Assembly: GCA_019973155.2 (NCBI GenBank) | Contig: BPQB01000051.1 | Location: 62,001-126,000 of the forward strand | DNA length: 64,000 nucleotides | Source of the DNA: Phanerochaete sordida | Taxonomy: Eukaryota > Basidiomycota > Agaricomycetes > Polyporales > Phanerochaetaceae | Direction of reading: 5' to 3' | Shown: piece by piece, positions 41,684-51,611 of the stretch | Position numbering within the stretch: the first letter of the stretch is position 1 | Layout of the letters: the number at the start of each line of letters is the position of its first letter | Notes under the pieces: model-generated | The model's database searches: none | What the model saw: only the letters and a program-made list of their open reading frames with translations | What the model was told of the DNA's origin: nothing | Position numbers and translations under genes: made by a program

Positions 41684-42955
41684 TGAGTCTTTGTCCGTCA
41701 TGTTGTCTGTGCTGGGATGCTAATGGGTTGCTTTGGTCGTAGGGGCGATGGGGTCCCCTTTAGGACGTCCACGGAGGACCTGTCGTCCAGAGAAGTATCG
41801 CTCGCCGTTTCTTCGCAATCTTGTGTATGCCTCGTGCTGTGCGCAATTGCACTGTGCAATATACCGCGCTGCAATATACTGCGCCTTGCCAATTAGACGG
41901 TCTGGGAGACCTCGTTCGCGTGCCATCCCTCCTAGAAGCCTGTGCTTTCGCGCGGTGCCAAGTCAGTCCTTACGCCTCGTTCGCAACTTGCAACGGCAGG
42001 TGATGATTGGGAACTAAGATGCGTGCTCTCACGCGTAGTTGTCTATTTTGTTCGTGAATGCGAGGCATGAGACGGGGGCGACATATTGGGCGCGCTGGGG
42101 ATCAACAGCTGCTTCCAAATGCGGACCGCGGTGTAGCCGTCGTGGCGTTCGGCATCCATCGGCAGGTTTCCACACCTCGCTTGCCAGAGCGCCCTTCCTT
42201 GTAACTTCCACCTCCGCCGTGCTCCTTTCTCCCATTCTCCGCCAGATTTGCCCGATATTCTGTGTTTTATGCGCCAGTACATGATCATATCGAAAACACG
42301 CGGGCAGTAGACCGGTCGGAGGCCGGAGACGCGGGAAGGCCAGGAAACCCAGTTACGCTTCCAAATGCGTTGGAGGGGCCTTCACTACGAGGATGATCTC
42401 TGGGATGATTCAGCGTGCGTATTTACCCTCGTTATTGGCAGATGATCCCCGACGGTAGCCAGACTCCGCTGCAGTGCCCAGCTGGCTGCGAAATGAGCGA
42501 CGGAGCACAAGGAACTGCATCCTCCGCGAGAGCGGCTTCGACACTTAACACGAACGAGTTGCGGGCTATGAAACTCCGACGAGTTGAGCGGTGCGAGTAC
42601 AATGTACGCTGTACGTCTGCATGGCAATCCCTGATCGGCGTCAACATCTTGACAGATTGGGCAGATCCCCGTCGCCAGCTGCGTCTGCTGCGTGTTGCGC
42701 GCGTCCGGCACGTCCATATGCCAAGCACTAACCTCACTGTATGTGCTGCCGCGCCTCGCGCTACACACGGCACAGGGCTGCACAAACAGTGGCGGCCAGC
42801 TCGTGTCCGCTCGGCGCAGGCGTGGCGTATATAGCATGTCCAGACAGCGTGTGTCTGGCGGCAGGACTGTTTTTCGGCTCCTAAAAAGGTACGCTTTCGC
42901 GCCCATTGTGCGCGTGCTGCTCTTTTTCTGACAGGAGTACATAGGAACTAGCGCG
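41684..42955. other. No gene recognised
   Basis: Overlapping frames of both strands are present without family resemblance. I could not support a gene. Confidence 0.4.
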
Positions 42956-43147
42956 ATGCTGCATATGCCGGACAGCCTCATCGTTCTGAGCTGCGCCGTC
43001 CTTGGCATGCTCTTTGCAGCCATCGGACAGGGCACGGGCCCTGCGCAAACGCGCGATGCCTCTGCGTACAATGGCGCGTCCATGCTGACTCCTGAGGACG
43101 GTGCTCGGTACCCGAACTCTGCTCGAAGCTCCCGACGCCTCCGTTGA
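42956..43147 (+). CDS. Short open frame with possible signal peptide
   Basis: The 63-residue frame starts MLHMPDSLIVLSCAVLGMLFAA, which could be a signal peptide, followed by a Ser/Arg-rich tail with no recognised motif (TPEDGARYPNSAR). It lies between two secreted-protein units, so it may be another diverged small secreted protein or its first exon. Support is weak. Confidence 0.3.
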   Translation: MLHMPDSLIVLSCAVLGMLFAAIGQGTGPAQTRDASAYNGASMLTPEDGARYPNSARSSRRLR

Positions 43148-43950
43148 CGGGGCCTTCCATTCATTTTGCTCAAAATCGGCGAAAGCTCACTCTGCCATCC
43201 GCGTATTTATATATTTAAGCAGTCATCCACAGCCTAGTCAGCCCAGCTTAGTATGATACTCATCTACCTATCTATCTCTACATTACTTGTCTAATGGCTC
43301 CACATACACGACGATCCATAGCATGTATTTTCTGCATTTTTGTAGCACCATCTCTCAACAGACGTTTCACGACGACTCGCTTCGAACATGCACGCCTTCC
43401 GAGTACGGACGCTTCCCCAGAGGACCGGCAATCACAGTCTGCGGTCAACGCGCGATGCTTTGCGTCTCTTGCACGTCCACCGGCTCCCACAGCCACAGCA
43501 GACGCACCGTCAGGCAGTTCCTGGTCTAGACGCCGTCGCCATGCCGCCTGCTGAGGTGCGCGCAGCGCCGTGCCGTCGACTCGCCGGTGAGCACCGCTAA
43601 GTCCGCGTCTGACAGCGTCCGACGTATGTTCGCGATCGTAGACACGCTGCCCGATGCGCATCTGCAGACGCCTCCCACGGAGGCGGTGCCGCGGAGATAC
43701 GGCACCGCGCACGGCGAATGTCGACGACATAGTGAAATCCTCGCACCCCGACATGTGGTTCGTGCGCCGTCCGCACGTCACCTCGTCTGCGCGGAAGGTC
43801 GCTCATATCGTGTTCCCCGGCAGCGCACCCTTCAATCTCAGATGGTCGCCCCCGCTACCGTCCGCAGCTATCTCTGCTCACTGCAGCCGTGCGCGGTCTG
43901 GCCCTCGCCGCGGCACGCCTGCACCCTCGCGACATGGGCCGGCCCCGCGC

Positions 43951-43957
43951 TATAAAG
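43951..43957 (+). promoter_or_regulatory. TATA box of the 44.0 kb secreted-protein gene
   Basis: TATAAAG lies 85 nt upstream of ATG 44036 and is followed by a leader with CT/CA-rich stretches (actctcacattcaacacg) typical of the start context. Confidence 0.6.
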
Positions 43958-44035
43958 AAGCCCACGCCGCGACGATGGGCCCCAGCGCTCTGGAAGCACT
44001 CACCCACAGACTATCTCACTCTCACATTCAACACG

Positions 44036-44490
44036 ATGCTCTACCATTCCATTCTTGCTCTCCTCGCAGCATCGCTCCTCGCGCAGGCCGCGCCTGCCCC
44101 GCTCACGCCCGGCACCGCCGCCGTGCCGCGCGCGGGCTACCTCGCCAGCGGCGCCCCGATGTCGGGTGAGGTCTACAAGGCGTGCGGGAAGCACGGCTGC
44201 TGGTGCGCCTCTCCTCTCTACGTCGCATGCCTGGCTGGACTGATGCGCGGCGGAGCAGGTGGAACGGTCGGAAGCGCGTCGACGTTGCGGCACCCAGTGA
44301 GGACGACGACGGCTCGGGAAGCTTCGACCTCGCGCCGGAGCTCAGCCCGGTCATCGAGGGACTGCGGAACAGGTACGTGACGGACCATATTCGAGGGCAC
44401 CAAACGCTGCTGACCCGTTTTGCGGCAGCACCGACGCGGACGGTATATTCGCGTAGGATTATCACGGTGTCCACCGACTCGGTACAATGA
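44036..44490 (+). CDS. Small secreted protein (family S1), best-preserved copy
   Basis: Exon 1 (44036-44202) starts MLYHSILALLAASLLAQAAP, a clear signal peptide. The next part is 'VPRAGYLASGAPMSGEVYKA' then 'CGKHGCW'. A 56 nt intron (44203-44258: gtgcgc..gcag, branch ctgatg) joins exon 2 in frame, giving 'NGRKRVDVAAPSEDDDGSGS' and 'FDLAPELSPVIEGLRNR'. If translation continues the stop is at 44488-44490 (132 residues); a GTACGT at 44373 could instead start another intron, so the C-terminus is open. The mature peptide is small, with two Cys and an acidic segment. Degenerate relatives lie at 41.3, 47.7 and 61.0 kb. Secretion is predicted; function unknown. The intron is supported because exon 2 alone carries the tail conserved in the other copies. 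Confidence 0.65.
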
Positions 44491-45036
44491 TGAACGCCCT
44501 AGCGAGCACCTGCATTGTGTCGTCATGTGCGATGCCGGCTCTTGATGAGCGCACCAACGCGGTCTCGCTGACTGTAGCGCGTGTACTTTGTGCTTGTATG
44601 TTCGTCAACTATATCACGTATACCCCCAACCGCTGTCCTGTGTTGCTGCTTGGTCATCGTGTACGAAGAGCACGACACCTTCTCGAAAGTACGTAAGCGA
44701 AATCTGACCTTGAAATCTCGCTCGCAAGGCTCTGGACTACTTCGCCTGTCGAGCCGGGCTACATCCTCTCGCAATTGGATCCATGGCCAGCATAGGGAAA
44801 TAGTAGCACGTCAAACGCGGCCTGCACATTTTGCGCGCCATCGTACATAAGTTATACGCTGCAGCGGCTTCTACGAGTCACAGACTACGGGGCAACACGT
44901 TGCAATATCCTCTTCGCCAATTTTCCGCGCCTCGCATACTTCGGTGGTCTGAGTCTCGCAGAGATCTAATGAAATGTGCTGTTGGATAGGTAGGACTTAT
45001 CAGCTCGCCTCAAGATATGCTCGGAGAAAGATTCGT
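44491..45036. other. Duplicated spacer between S1 and S2 genes
   Basis: This contains a block around 44820-44890 ending gagtcacagactacgg that recurs before 46252 and 48651. It marks one of the duplicated units. No gene is seen. Confidence 0.55.
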
Positions 45037-45216
45037 TTACCCTGATTTCGGCGGGCGAAGCTTTTCTACAGATGGATTTATAGTGGGTGGACCACTACCG
45101 AGGACGCTTGTGCCCTGGAATCCGATATGAATTGGAGACGCTACGCTGAACAAAACGAGGCGAGGGAGAGCCATGAGGAAAAAGAGGAAGACTCGGACGA
45201 ATATCATCGAATGCAT
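45037..45216 (-). CDS. Small secreted protein (family S2), 59 residues
   Basis: From ATG 45216 the frame starts MHSMIFVRVFLFFLMALPRL, a strong signal peptide, and continues 'SPIHIGFQGTSVLGSGPPTI' and 'NPSVEKLRPPKSG' to a TAA at 45037. The tail matches 'NGAPGINNVETGLRPANPG' at 46.4 kb and 'GGAPSESSVEKDLRPLDP' at 48.8 kb. The stop overlaps a possible GGTAAAC donor at the place where the 46.4 kb gene has GGTACG, so a further exon is possible. A TATA box lies about 110 nt upstream. Predicted secreted; no cysteines in the mature part. Function unknown. Confidence 0.6.
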   Translation of the reverse strand: MHSMIFVRVFLFFLMALPRLVLFSVASPIHIGFQGTSVLGSGPPTINPSVEKLRPPKSG

Positions 45217-45327
45217 GCTTTTGAGGCGTTGGGTGGGTGAGTTTGAGCGAGTGAAAGAATTTGTCTGGTGCTTACTCGAATGTGAATAGGAGTCCAGCTC
45301 TGGGTCGGTGAGATATATTGCGTCCGG

Positions 45328-45335
45328 TTTTATAT
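45328..45335 (-). promoter_or_regulatory. TATA box of the 45.2 kb S2 gene
   Basis: Minus-strand ATATAAAA, about 112 nt before the ATG, in the same relative place as in the paralogues. Confidence 0.6.
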
Positions 45336-46328
45336 CTGAACCGACGGGGCAGTACTCGACTAACGGCGGAGCGCAGCTGCTGTATACGTACACCATGATT
45401 TTTTGAATAAACACTGCCAGATATCTGGCCAACGTCAGTGCTCCCAAGGCAACGGACGTTTCAGCTGTAATCGCATAGTTCACGTTCGACCCGGCAAGAC
45501 TCTCGCCAAGGTGGAGCAATGTCTGTTTGCAGACAGTGAGTACTTATGAAGAAGCTCAGGGAGCCGACTACAGCCCAAGGCTGGGTGGTGCCTGCCTTCT
45601 ATAGATGATACCTTGCACATTTTTCATTTTCATCGCATCATTGTCAGATAATATCCATCGATGAACTTGTTAACTATCACCGTAAAAAGATACAAGTGGT
45701 CTTGATAATACAAGTAGCAAGTGAAAATCGGAATGTAGAGAAAGGACAGTCAGAAGGCATTCACAGAGCGGCAGATCAGTCCAGATCTGATAACGATATC
45801 AAGCGCATAGCTACGGTACCATCCAGGTAATTCTAACTCTTCATTAGGACCTTAAAAATCCATCAAAACCTCTGCCGTAAGGCAAATCGATACCCGTGGA
45901 AGTCGGTATTGAACCACCGCGTGACTACAGTTTTGGATGGTACATTTGCGTATAACGGACTGGTGGCTTCTGAAGCTTGATGAAGCTTGAAGGCAGATGG
46001 ACATCACCAATGGCGCTAGGTTAGCTGCGGGCTTTGTGTAGGACATTTAGCATCAGCGGACGCGATGTACTATCCTTGCCAGTGCGTGCGACGCATATAG
46101 CTCGGGCCCCAAACCGGCTGCCCGTGACTTTCGCGTCGTGTGAGCCTTCGCGGCGACCATAGGTAGGCATAATGAAACATCCGACTTCCTACACATCTGC
46201 GCGCCATTGTACCCACATTTACGCTGCAGTTTCCCCAAGTCACAGACTACGGGTATCTTCATCTAACGCCCCACGGACAGTCCAACAATGCTATTCTGCC
46301 GCGATACCAGAGGCTCACGCGCCCCACA
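45336..46328. other. No gene recognised; AT-richer spacer
   Basis: Nothing supported is found. It includes the second copy of the duplicated block ending near 46252. Confidence 0.45.
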
Positions 46329-46610
46329 TTACATGGGATTCGCTGCGCACAGACCTCGCGAATGTGTCGCTAAATATCCATGTGTCGTCAGCAATATGAG
46401 ACACAGACACGAGAACGCAGCGTACCCTGGGTTCGCCGGACGGAGACCCGTCTCGACGTTGTTGATTCCGGGCGCGCCGTTCACGGGCGACGCCAGCTGT
46501 GGCGGCTCTATCCCAGCAAAGGTGAGGGGGGCCGCGGCGCAGAGAAGCGCGGGCCGTAACAGCAACGCGACGAAAACGATGAGTGTGCGCAGGACTGCGG
46601 GGGAGTGCAT
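46329..46610 (-). CDS. Small secreted protein (family S2)
   Basis: ATG 46610 opens MHSPAVLRTLIVFVALLLRP, a signal peptide with probable cleavage at 'LLCAAAP'. The mature part reads 'LTFAGIEPPQLASPVNGAPG' then 'INNVETGLRPANPG', the family tail. A gtacgc donor follows directly after 'ANPG', so the rest of this frame to 46329 may be intron and the true C-terminus may lie in a later exon. The equivalent position in the 45.2 kb gene also has a GGTA. A minus-strand TATA box lies at 46734-46739. Function unknown. Confidence 0.6.
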   Translation of the reverse strand: MHSPAVLRTLIVFVALLLRPALLCAAAPLTFAGIEPPQLASPVNGAPGINNVETGLRPANPGYAAFSCLCLILLTTHGYLATHSRGLCAANPM

Positions 46611-46733
46611 GATTTGGAGGTTCTGTGTGGGCGGCCGAAGGTCGGCTGGGCTGGAACGGGTGTATGCGGTGCGATGGTGCTAACCTGGTGGAGAAGAGCC
46701 CAGCTCTGTGTCGAAGAGGTTCTTTGCGTCCCC

Positions 46734-46739
46734 TTATAT
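46734..46739 (-). promoter_or_regulatory. TATA box of the 46.6 kb S2 gene
   Basis: Minus-strand ATATAA, about 125 nt upstream of the ATG at 46610. Confidence 0.55.
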
Positions 46740-47745
46740 CCTTTTGCATGCGATGATCCGACCCTGGGAGGTCTTGGAAGAAGCTGGATGGGCGATATTG
46801 AAAACCTGTGCTGCATCAAGCGTCATCGTCCAGGCACTCGTGCAATCCTCCAAATCTTGTGCTCCGAGCTCGACATCGAAAGCTTCGCTCATCGTCATAC
46901 GAAGTAATTATCTGTGATGGTGGGACTCGCATCATAAGCTCTCGCGCATTGGTGAGGATCTACATAGAGATTTCCCGCTTCCAGCATCTGTGCTTACGGC
47001 TGAGCTACTTCGTGTCTGACGGACTGGCCGGTGCCGGGTGAGTAGATGTCGTAAAGCCTTTATAAAATACGCCAAATATCACAGAACGCATACAGGCGTG
47101 GTGGCAACCCTATCATCAATGGACGATTAGCGACGATTTGTGCTCGCTCGCATACGAACATGTACACCTTCCAATTACGGATGGTTCCGGCAATTACCGG
47201 CAGACGCGCCCGCCTGGCGTTCTGTCTCCTCCTCAGTCTCGCAAGCCGATGCACACTCACCTCCTGCTGGCGCAGAAGCCGTCACCACATGATGAGCAGG
47301 AAGACATGGAAGTGAAATGCGAGCAGAGTTGCGTCTGCGGCTCCCAGTGCCAGTGAGTCTGCATCTGACTCTCGCGATGTTTCTTCGCGATTGTTGGGAC
47401 GCTGATCGATCCGCGTCTGCAGACACTTCTCAAATATGCTAGAGCACGGGGATGCAGCGCTTTGGCAAGCCTATTTCTGCAGCATACGATGCTAGCAGCT
47501 CGAAATCTGGTTCGTACGACGTCCAGATGCACTCCATCCTCCCGAACCCGGTCGCTCACAGCGCGTTTCCCAGCTGAGCGCATCCTGCAACCGGGTATGG
47601 TCACTCCAGACACCGTGGCGGCTCTGCTGAGCGTGAAATCCGCTCCTCCCGCGCACACATGTCCGTCTCTAGCGCAAGGGGGCTTCCACTGAACGGGCAA
47701 ACGGTGCGAACATAGGCCCTCACGCTCCGCTACTCCCAGGTCCAT
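46740..47745. other. Duplicated upstream region of an S1 unit
   Basis: Around 47506-47640 the sequence matches 43750-43870 (upstream of the intact S1 gene) base for base over long stretches, for example 'ctggttcgtacgacgtccagatgcac' versus 'tgtggttcgtgcgccgtccgcacgtc'. No protein frame is conserved between the copies, so this is probably duplicated promoter or untranslated DNA. Confidence 0.55.
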
Positions 47746-48115
47746 ATGAATCCCATAATCGATATAATTATCCTGAGCCCAGCCTTTTCCCTCTCCTCAG
47801 CGTCGTTCCTTGGGTGCGCTTGCCTCGCCCGCGGGCTCCCAGTCGACGCGCGCGAGCCGTCAGTCATTGTGCCGTGCGGTGGCTACTTGGGCAGTGGCGC
47901 ACCGCTGTCGACTGAGGTATGTAAGGCGTAAAAATGCTTGGGTGCTGCTGGTGCGTTTCTCCATACCGAAGCCTTACGCGGTGCTGAGCGATCAGAAGCC
48001 AGATACGCGCGCAGTGGGGCGTCGACGCTGCAAGCTGCAGCGAGATTGACGGCGGCTCGGGGAGCTCTGACTTCGCGCTGGGGCTTAGCCCGGTCTTCGG
48101 GGGGCCGGGGGGCGG
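47746..48115 (+). pseudogene. Secreted-protein family S1, degenerate copy b
   Basis: The frame MNPIIDIIILSPAFSLSSAS... has a hydrophobic start and contains 'CGGYLGSGAPLSTEVCKA' followed by a stop at 47929-47931, where the intact gene continues 'CGKHGCW'. About 110 nt later the tail (gacggcggctcggggagctctgacttcgcgctggggcttagcccggtc) matches the intact tail 'DGSGSFDLAPELSPV' but out of register. This is a recognisable but broken copy. Confidence 0.6.
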
Positions 48116-48773
48116 GTGCGTGATAGGTCTTTTGTCCGGGCTACTACCGACTCTGGACGGGACAGCACAGACGCGGACGGGACATTCACGTAGGATCGTG
48201 TCCTCGTCGACTCAGATTGGAATTTTAAGTCTGTGCGGGCTCCCTCGTCCTGCTCTCGTGTATGCTGCTGCTCCTTCATTGATGCAGAGATGCAATCACG
48301 TTCGTTATAATCCCCGCGGTGTGTGCTCAGCTCTTCGCTTCGACACTATTGGACGGCCCCATGGGCTGTGACGTCGTCGTTCTTCGACACGACTGCTCGA
48401 ATAGCGTCTGCGCCGAACCCGATTGGCTACTGATCCCATGTAAGGTAAATCTGACTCTCTGAGCCCTCTCGGACGAGACTAATTTACTTTGCATACCCAT
48501 TAGTGCGTTGGGTCTCCTTCGCTCAGGGCCCACGACCAACGTGCGCGCGTGAAGATGATGATGGCAGGGGATAAACGTCCTGCACGACCTGCGTGCCACC
48601 GTATTCATAAATATGCGACCTGTCGCGGCGTCCTCGAGTCACAGACTACGGTGCGACATGCCCTACGCCCTCGACACCATCCTCATGCGTCCCACACAGC
48701 TCTATGCAAATGTGCCGCTGCGTGCACAAGACCTGTCAGCAATCTCCGACATATATTTGATAGCGGAGTCCGC
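48116..48773. other. Duplicated spacer, no gene
   Basis: Includes the third copy of the block ending gagtcacagactacgg (48636-48651). No gene is seen. Confidence 0.5.
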
Positions 48774-48976
48774 CTACTGCGGATCCAGTGGGCGGAGGTC
48801 CTTCTCGACTGAGCTCTCGCTTGGTGCACCACCGTTCGGAGAAGCAACATTGGCAGGGTCGCCCCGGGACGGAGTCGCCGCGGCGAGGGCTGCGGGATGA
48901 GAAAGCGCGATGAAGACGACGAGGAAAGCGCGATGAAGACGACGAGGAAAGCGCGGGTGAGTGTCGAAGGATGCAT
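48774..48976 (-). pseudogene. Secreted-protein family S2, frameshifted by a 23 bp tandem duplication
   Basis: From ATG 48976 the frame starts MHPSTLTRAFLVVFIALS, a signal peptide, then enters a Ser run and an unrelated frame. The cause is a perfect 23 bp tandem duplication (cgctttcctcgtcgtcttcatcg read on the minus strand, around 48904-48950). With one copy the signal peptide continues 'HPAALAAATPSRGDPANV' and the mature part ends 'GGAPSESSVEKDLRPLDPQ' at 48774, which matches the S2 family. TATA box at 49086-49092. I read it as a young pseudogene. Confidence 0.7.
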
Positions 48977-49085
48977 CCTTGTGAGGGGAAGAGTCGGTGA
49001 GTTGGTCGCTTGGACAAGGCACCCTGGTGCTTACTGATATATGAACAGGAGCCCAGCTGGGTGAGACATGTTTCTCGCGTACATA

Positions 49086-49092
49086 CTTATAC
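49086..49092 (-). promoter_or_regulatory. TATA-like box of the 49.0 kb S2 copy
   Basis: Minus-strand GTATAAG, about 112 nt upstream of ATG 48976, conserved in position with the other S2 genes. Confidence 0.5.
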
Positions 49093-50081
49093 CTGGGAGC
49101 AGAGCCCTGGATGCCGCTACGTACGAATCAAGATTTAACTGGTGGCATAGCACGGCTTGAGCGCAGCTGCCGTACATCATGCTCCCAAGGCAACAGAGGC
49201 TCCGGCTATCCCGGTGCGATTTCAATATGTCACTCCTGTGAGGGTCGTCCCAACCACATTTGCTATTCTCCTCACGATGTAGGCTTTCGACTTCAAATTT
49301 CCACTGTTCAAGATGACAAACTGTGCAGTCCGCTAGCGTTTCGTATCGCCGCCCGTGCTGGTGGGATCGCGGTGGCGTGCTTTCTCGCAGTCCAACAATA
49401 TTTCCAGTGGCGATAGGTTCGACTTCACGAAATCGACGACGCCTTGGCCATTCTCGTGCCTTTCGGACAAGTGGTCCGTGCGCCATCCTGTTGCTACCTG
49501 GTCTGCGTGGAGGTTCGCTCACATCACACTCCCCAGCACCGCTCAACGTTCCCTGGCTCAAACGTTACGACGATTACGCAGCACATCGCTTCAATCGAGG
49601 TCGTGTTATATTTCACAGCGGCAACGACCGTGAGTAAGGAGACTGTGAACGGCGGCGCATCGCCGTCTTACTCATTTGGGCCACGTTGAAGGTGACAAGA
49701 CACAAGGTACCCTGTACTGCGATCCATGCATCGCCGCCGATTGTTGATGCCTCTCAGCTCGATAGGAGAGCTTGTGTGAACGGAACGGTGCTAGCTAGCA
49801 GGGTAGGGAGGACGATAGCATGCCCTCGCACGCCCGTTGGTGTTGTATGTGGACACGGATATTAGCAGGTGCGTCATGTTGACCATGTCTGATCTGGCAA
49901 CTCGACGGCTCATTAAGTGCAGCTCATTAACAATTTGTGCCGAGCAGTGCCTGATTATTGAAGAGGTAAGGCGACTACCATTTAGACCTTTCCGATGCTC
50001 GGCTGAAGTGTTCAAATTTAGGCTGTTCGATTGGTAGCCCCGCTCCCCCACCTTTCTCCCCCTCACGCTGTAAAACCCAAC
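49093..50081. other. Partial duplicated unit; no gene
   Basis: Around 49440-49560 the sequence again resembles the upstream region of the S1 gene (gacaagtggtccgtgcgccatcc..., gctcacatcacactccccagc). No S1 coding part follows, so this is an incomplete unit. The remainder is spacer up to PG. Confidence 0.5.
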
Positions 50082-51396
50082 ATGGTTCCGGTCGCAGTGC
50101 CCCTTGATATTATGGGACTCATAGTACCAGACGTCGTGGTCAGCTGCATTGACGACCTCTTCACGGACGCCGAAATATCAAATCCACAGAATGGTCAAAA
50201 GGTGCGCCGCGTCTCGCGCTACAGTACAGGGCTTAAGGATTGACAAGCACCTTCTGATCGTGTGCCATAGAGAACGCGCTCGACATCCGTCTCGACGCTC
50301 AAGGCATTGTCAGCCGCATCGAGGCATCTGCGGTGCTTGACTCTGACTGTCACGTCTGCCGGGCTTGGCACGGGACTGAGCAAGGCGAGCACATGGAGGT
50401 TCGTATTTCTCCTACTTCGGCTTCGCTACCAAATATGGAGCCTGATCAACGTACGCCTAGATTTTTCGAACCGCCGTGGCGCGTGATCCAACGCACGCCC
50501 CGCATACCCTCGAAGGCCAGTATGCGAGCATACGAATCGTTCGCGCAGGACCTTCTTCCCGGCCAGTCTCCCGTCTGCATCTTCTACCCGCTCTACCACA
50601 CAGCAACGCACGACCTGCGCAGCGCGTACAACAGACTGCGCCCACTGGAGCAAGGGGTCGGCGAGGACGAGTTTGGCGAGCGTCCGGACCCCGGAGAGCC
50701 CGAGCGGCACGCCATGCACGCGCGGCGGCGACTGCACCTGGCTCGGCAGATGGCGCTCCGTGCGCTGCCCGCTTATCGTGCGCAGCTTCTCAAGCGTGCG
50801 GACGATCTGCAGGTCCAGGTATCCGGGTGTACGTCGTCTGCTCATCGCTCAGTATTTCAACGCACTTACAGCGCGTCCCAGTCCTTGGCTTGCGTCTGCC
50901 CTCCCAGAGAATTTCTGCGATCATGGAAGTTGTTAGGATCCAGGCTGATGGTGTCACATGCCTGGACGGACGGTGCTTCGAGGTGCGTTCGCGCGGCTCT
51001 GCTCTTAAGTGACAGCTCGCATTGACACTCCCCGTTCTAGGAACGCCGTGTCCAACTCGAGAAGCTCCTTCTTCGCATGGAAGACTTCGTGTCGTCGGTA
51101 GCCGACATCGAGAGAGTGTCGAACCTGACGTGCCGTTCGAAGGACGAGTTCATCGGCGTCGAGACCGGGACCGTGAGTCGTCCCAGCCCCTCCTTTTCTG
51201 AAGCTCAGCTGAGGCCAACTACTAGTTTGCTGCAGCGTTACGGGCGCTCCGTTGGGTATCCAGGTTCGAGAAGCTCGACTCCAGCTCCACTGGCGCTGCT
51301 GTAGGTCTTGCGCAGGTCGCGGAGGCGTGCGGCAGATGCACAGCGCTTGCGCGCGCTGTGGCGAACATACTCGAATGTAGTCTACCAGCAAGGTGA
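50082..51396 (+). CDS. Family P divergent copy PG
   Basis: Exons are 50082-50201, 50271-50398, 50461-50818, 50872-50982 and 51041-51172, in phase (849 nt); a last exon from about 51236 is not resolved. The protein starts MVPVAVPLDIMGLIVPDVVV; 'SCIDDLF' corresponds to 'RFIDDVI' in PD, and exon 2 ends 'KASTWR' before a gt donor as PD ends 'KAGTWR'. Exon 3 gives 'FFEPPWRVIQRTPRIPSKAS' and 'LPAYRAQLLKRADDLQVQ'; exon 4 'VLGLRLPSQRISAIMEVVRI'; exon 5 'ERRVQLEKLLLRMEDFVSS'. The same exon order and the phase-2 junction after 'WR' tie it to family P, though sequence identity is low. The frame 'RFEKLDSSSTGAAVGLAQVA' may be the last exon, ending at 51396. Function unknown. PF is its decayed relative. 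Confidence 0.55.
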
Positions 51397-51611
51397 TTCC
51401 TTAGGTCATATATTGGATGGCCTCAAGTCGGTAATAGGCTACGCTAGTGGCTACTCCACGACATGATAACGCATACCACCAGAAATCAGAGCGCGAAGCA
51501 GCACAAAAGATTCCAAATTTGAAACTGAGAGCTGGTAAGTTGAAGATATCTGCAGAACAAAGGGTACATCGTAAGCATACGAAGACGGCAAGTGCATAAA
51601 CGTTGTCTATT
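51397..51611. other. Intergenic, convergent gene ends
   Basis: Short spacer between PG and the 3' end of DUF6535 copy 3; no feature seen. Confidence 0.5.
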
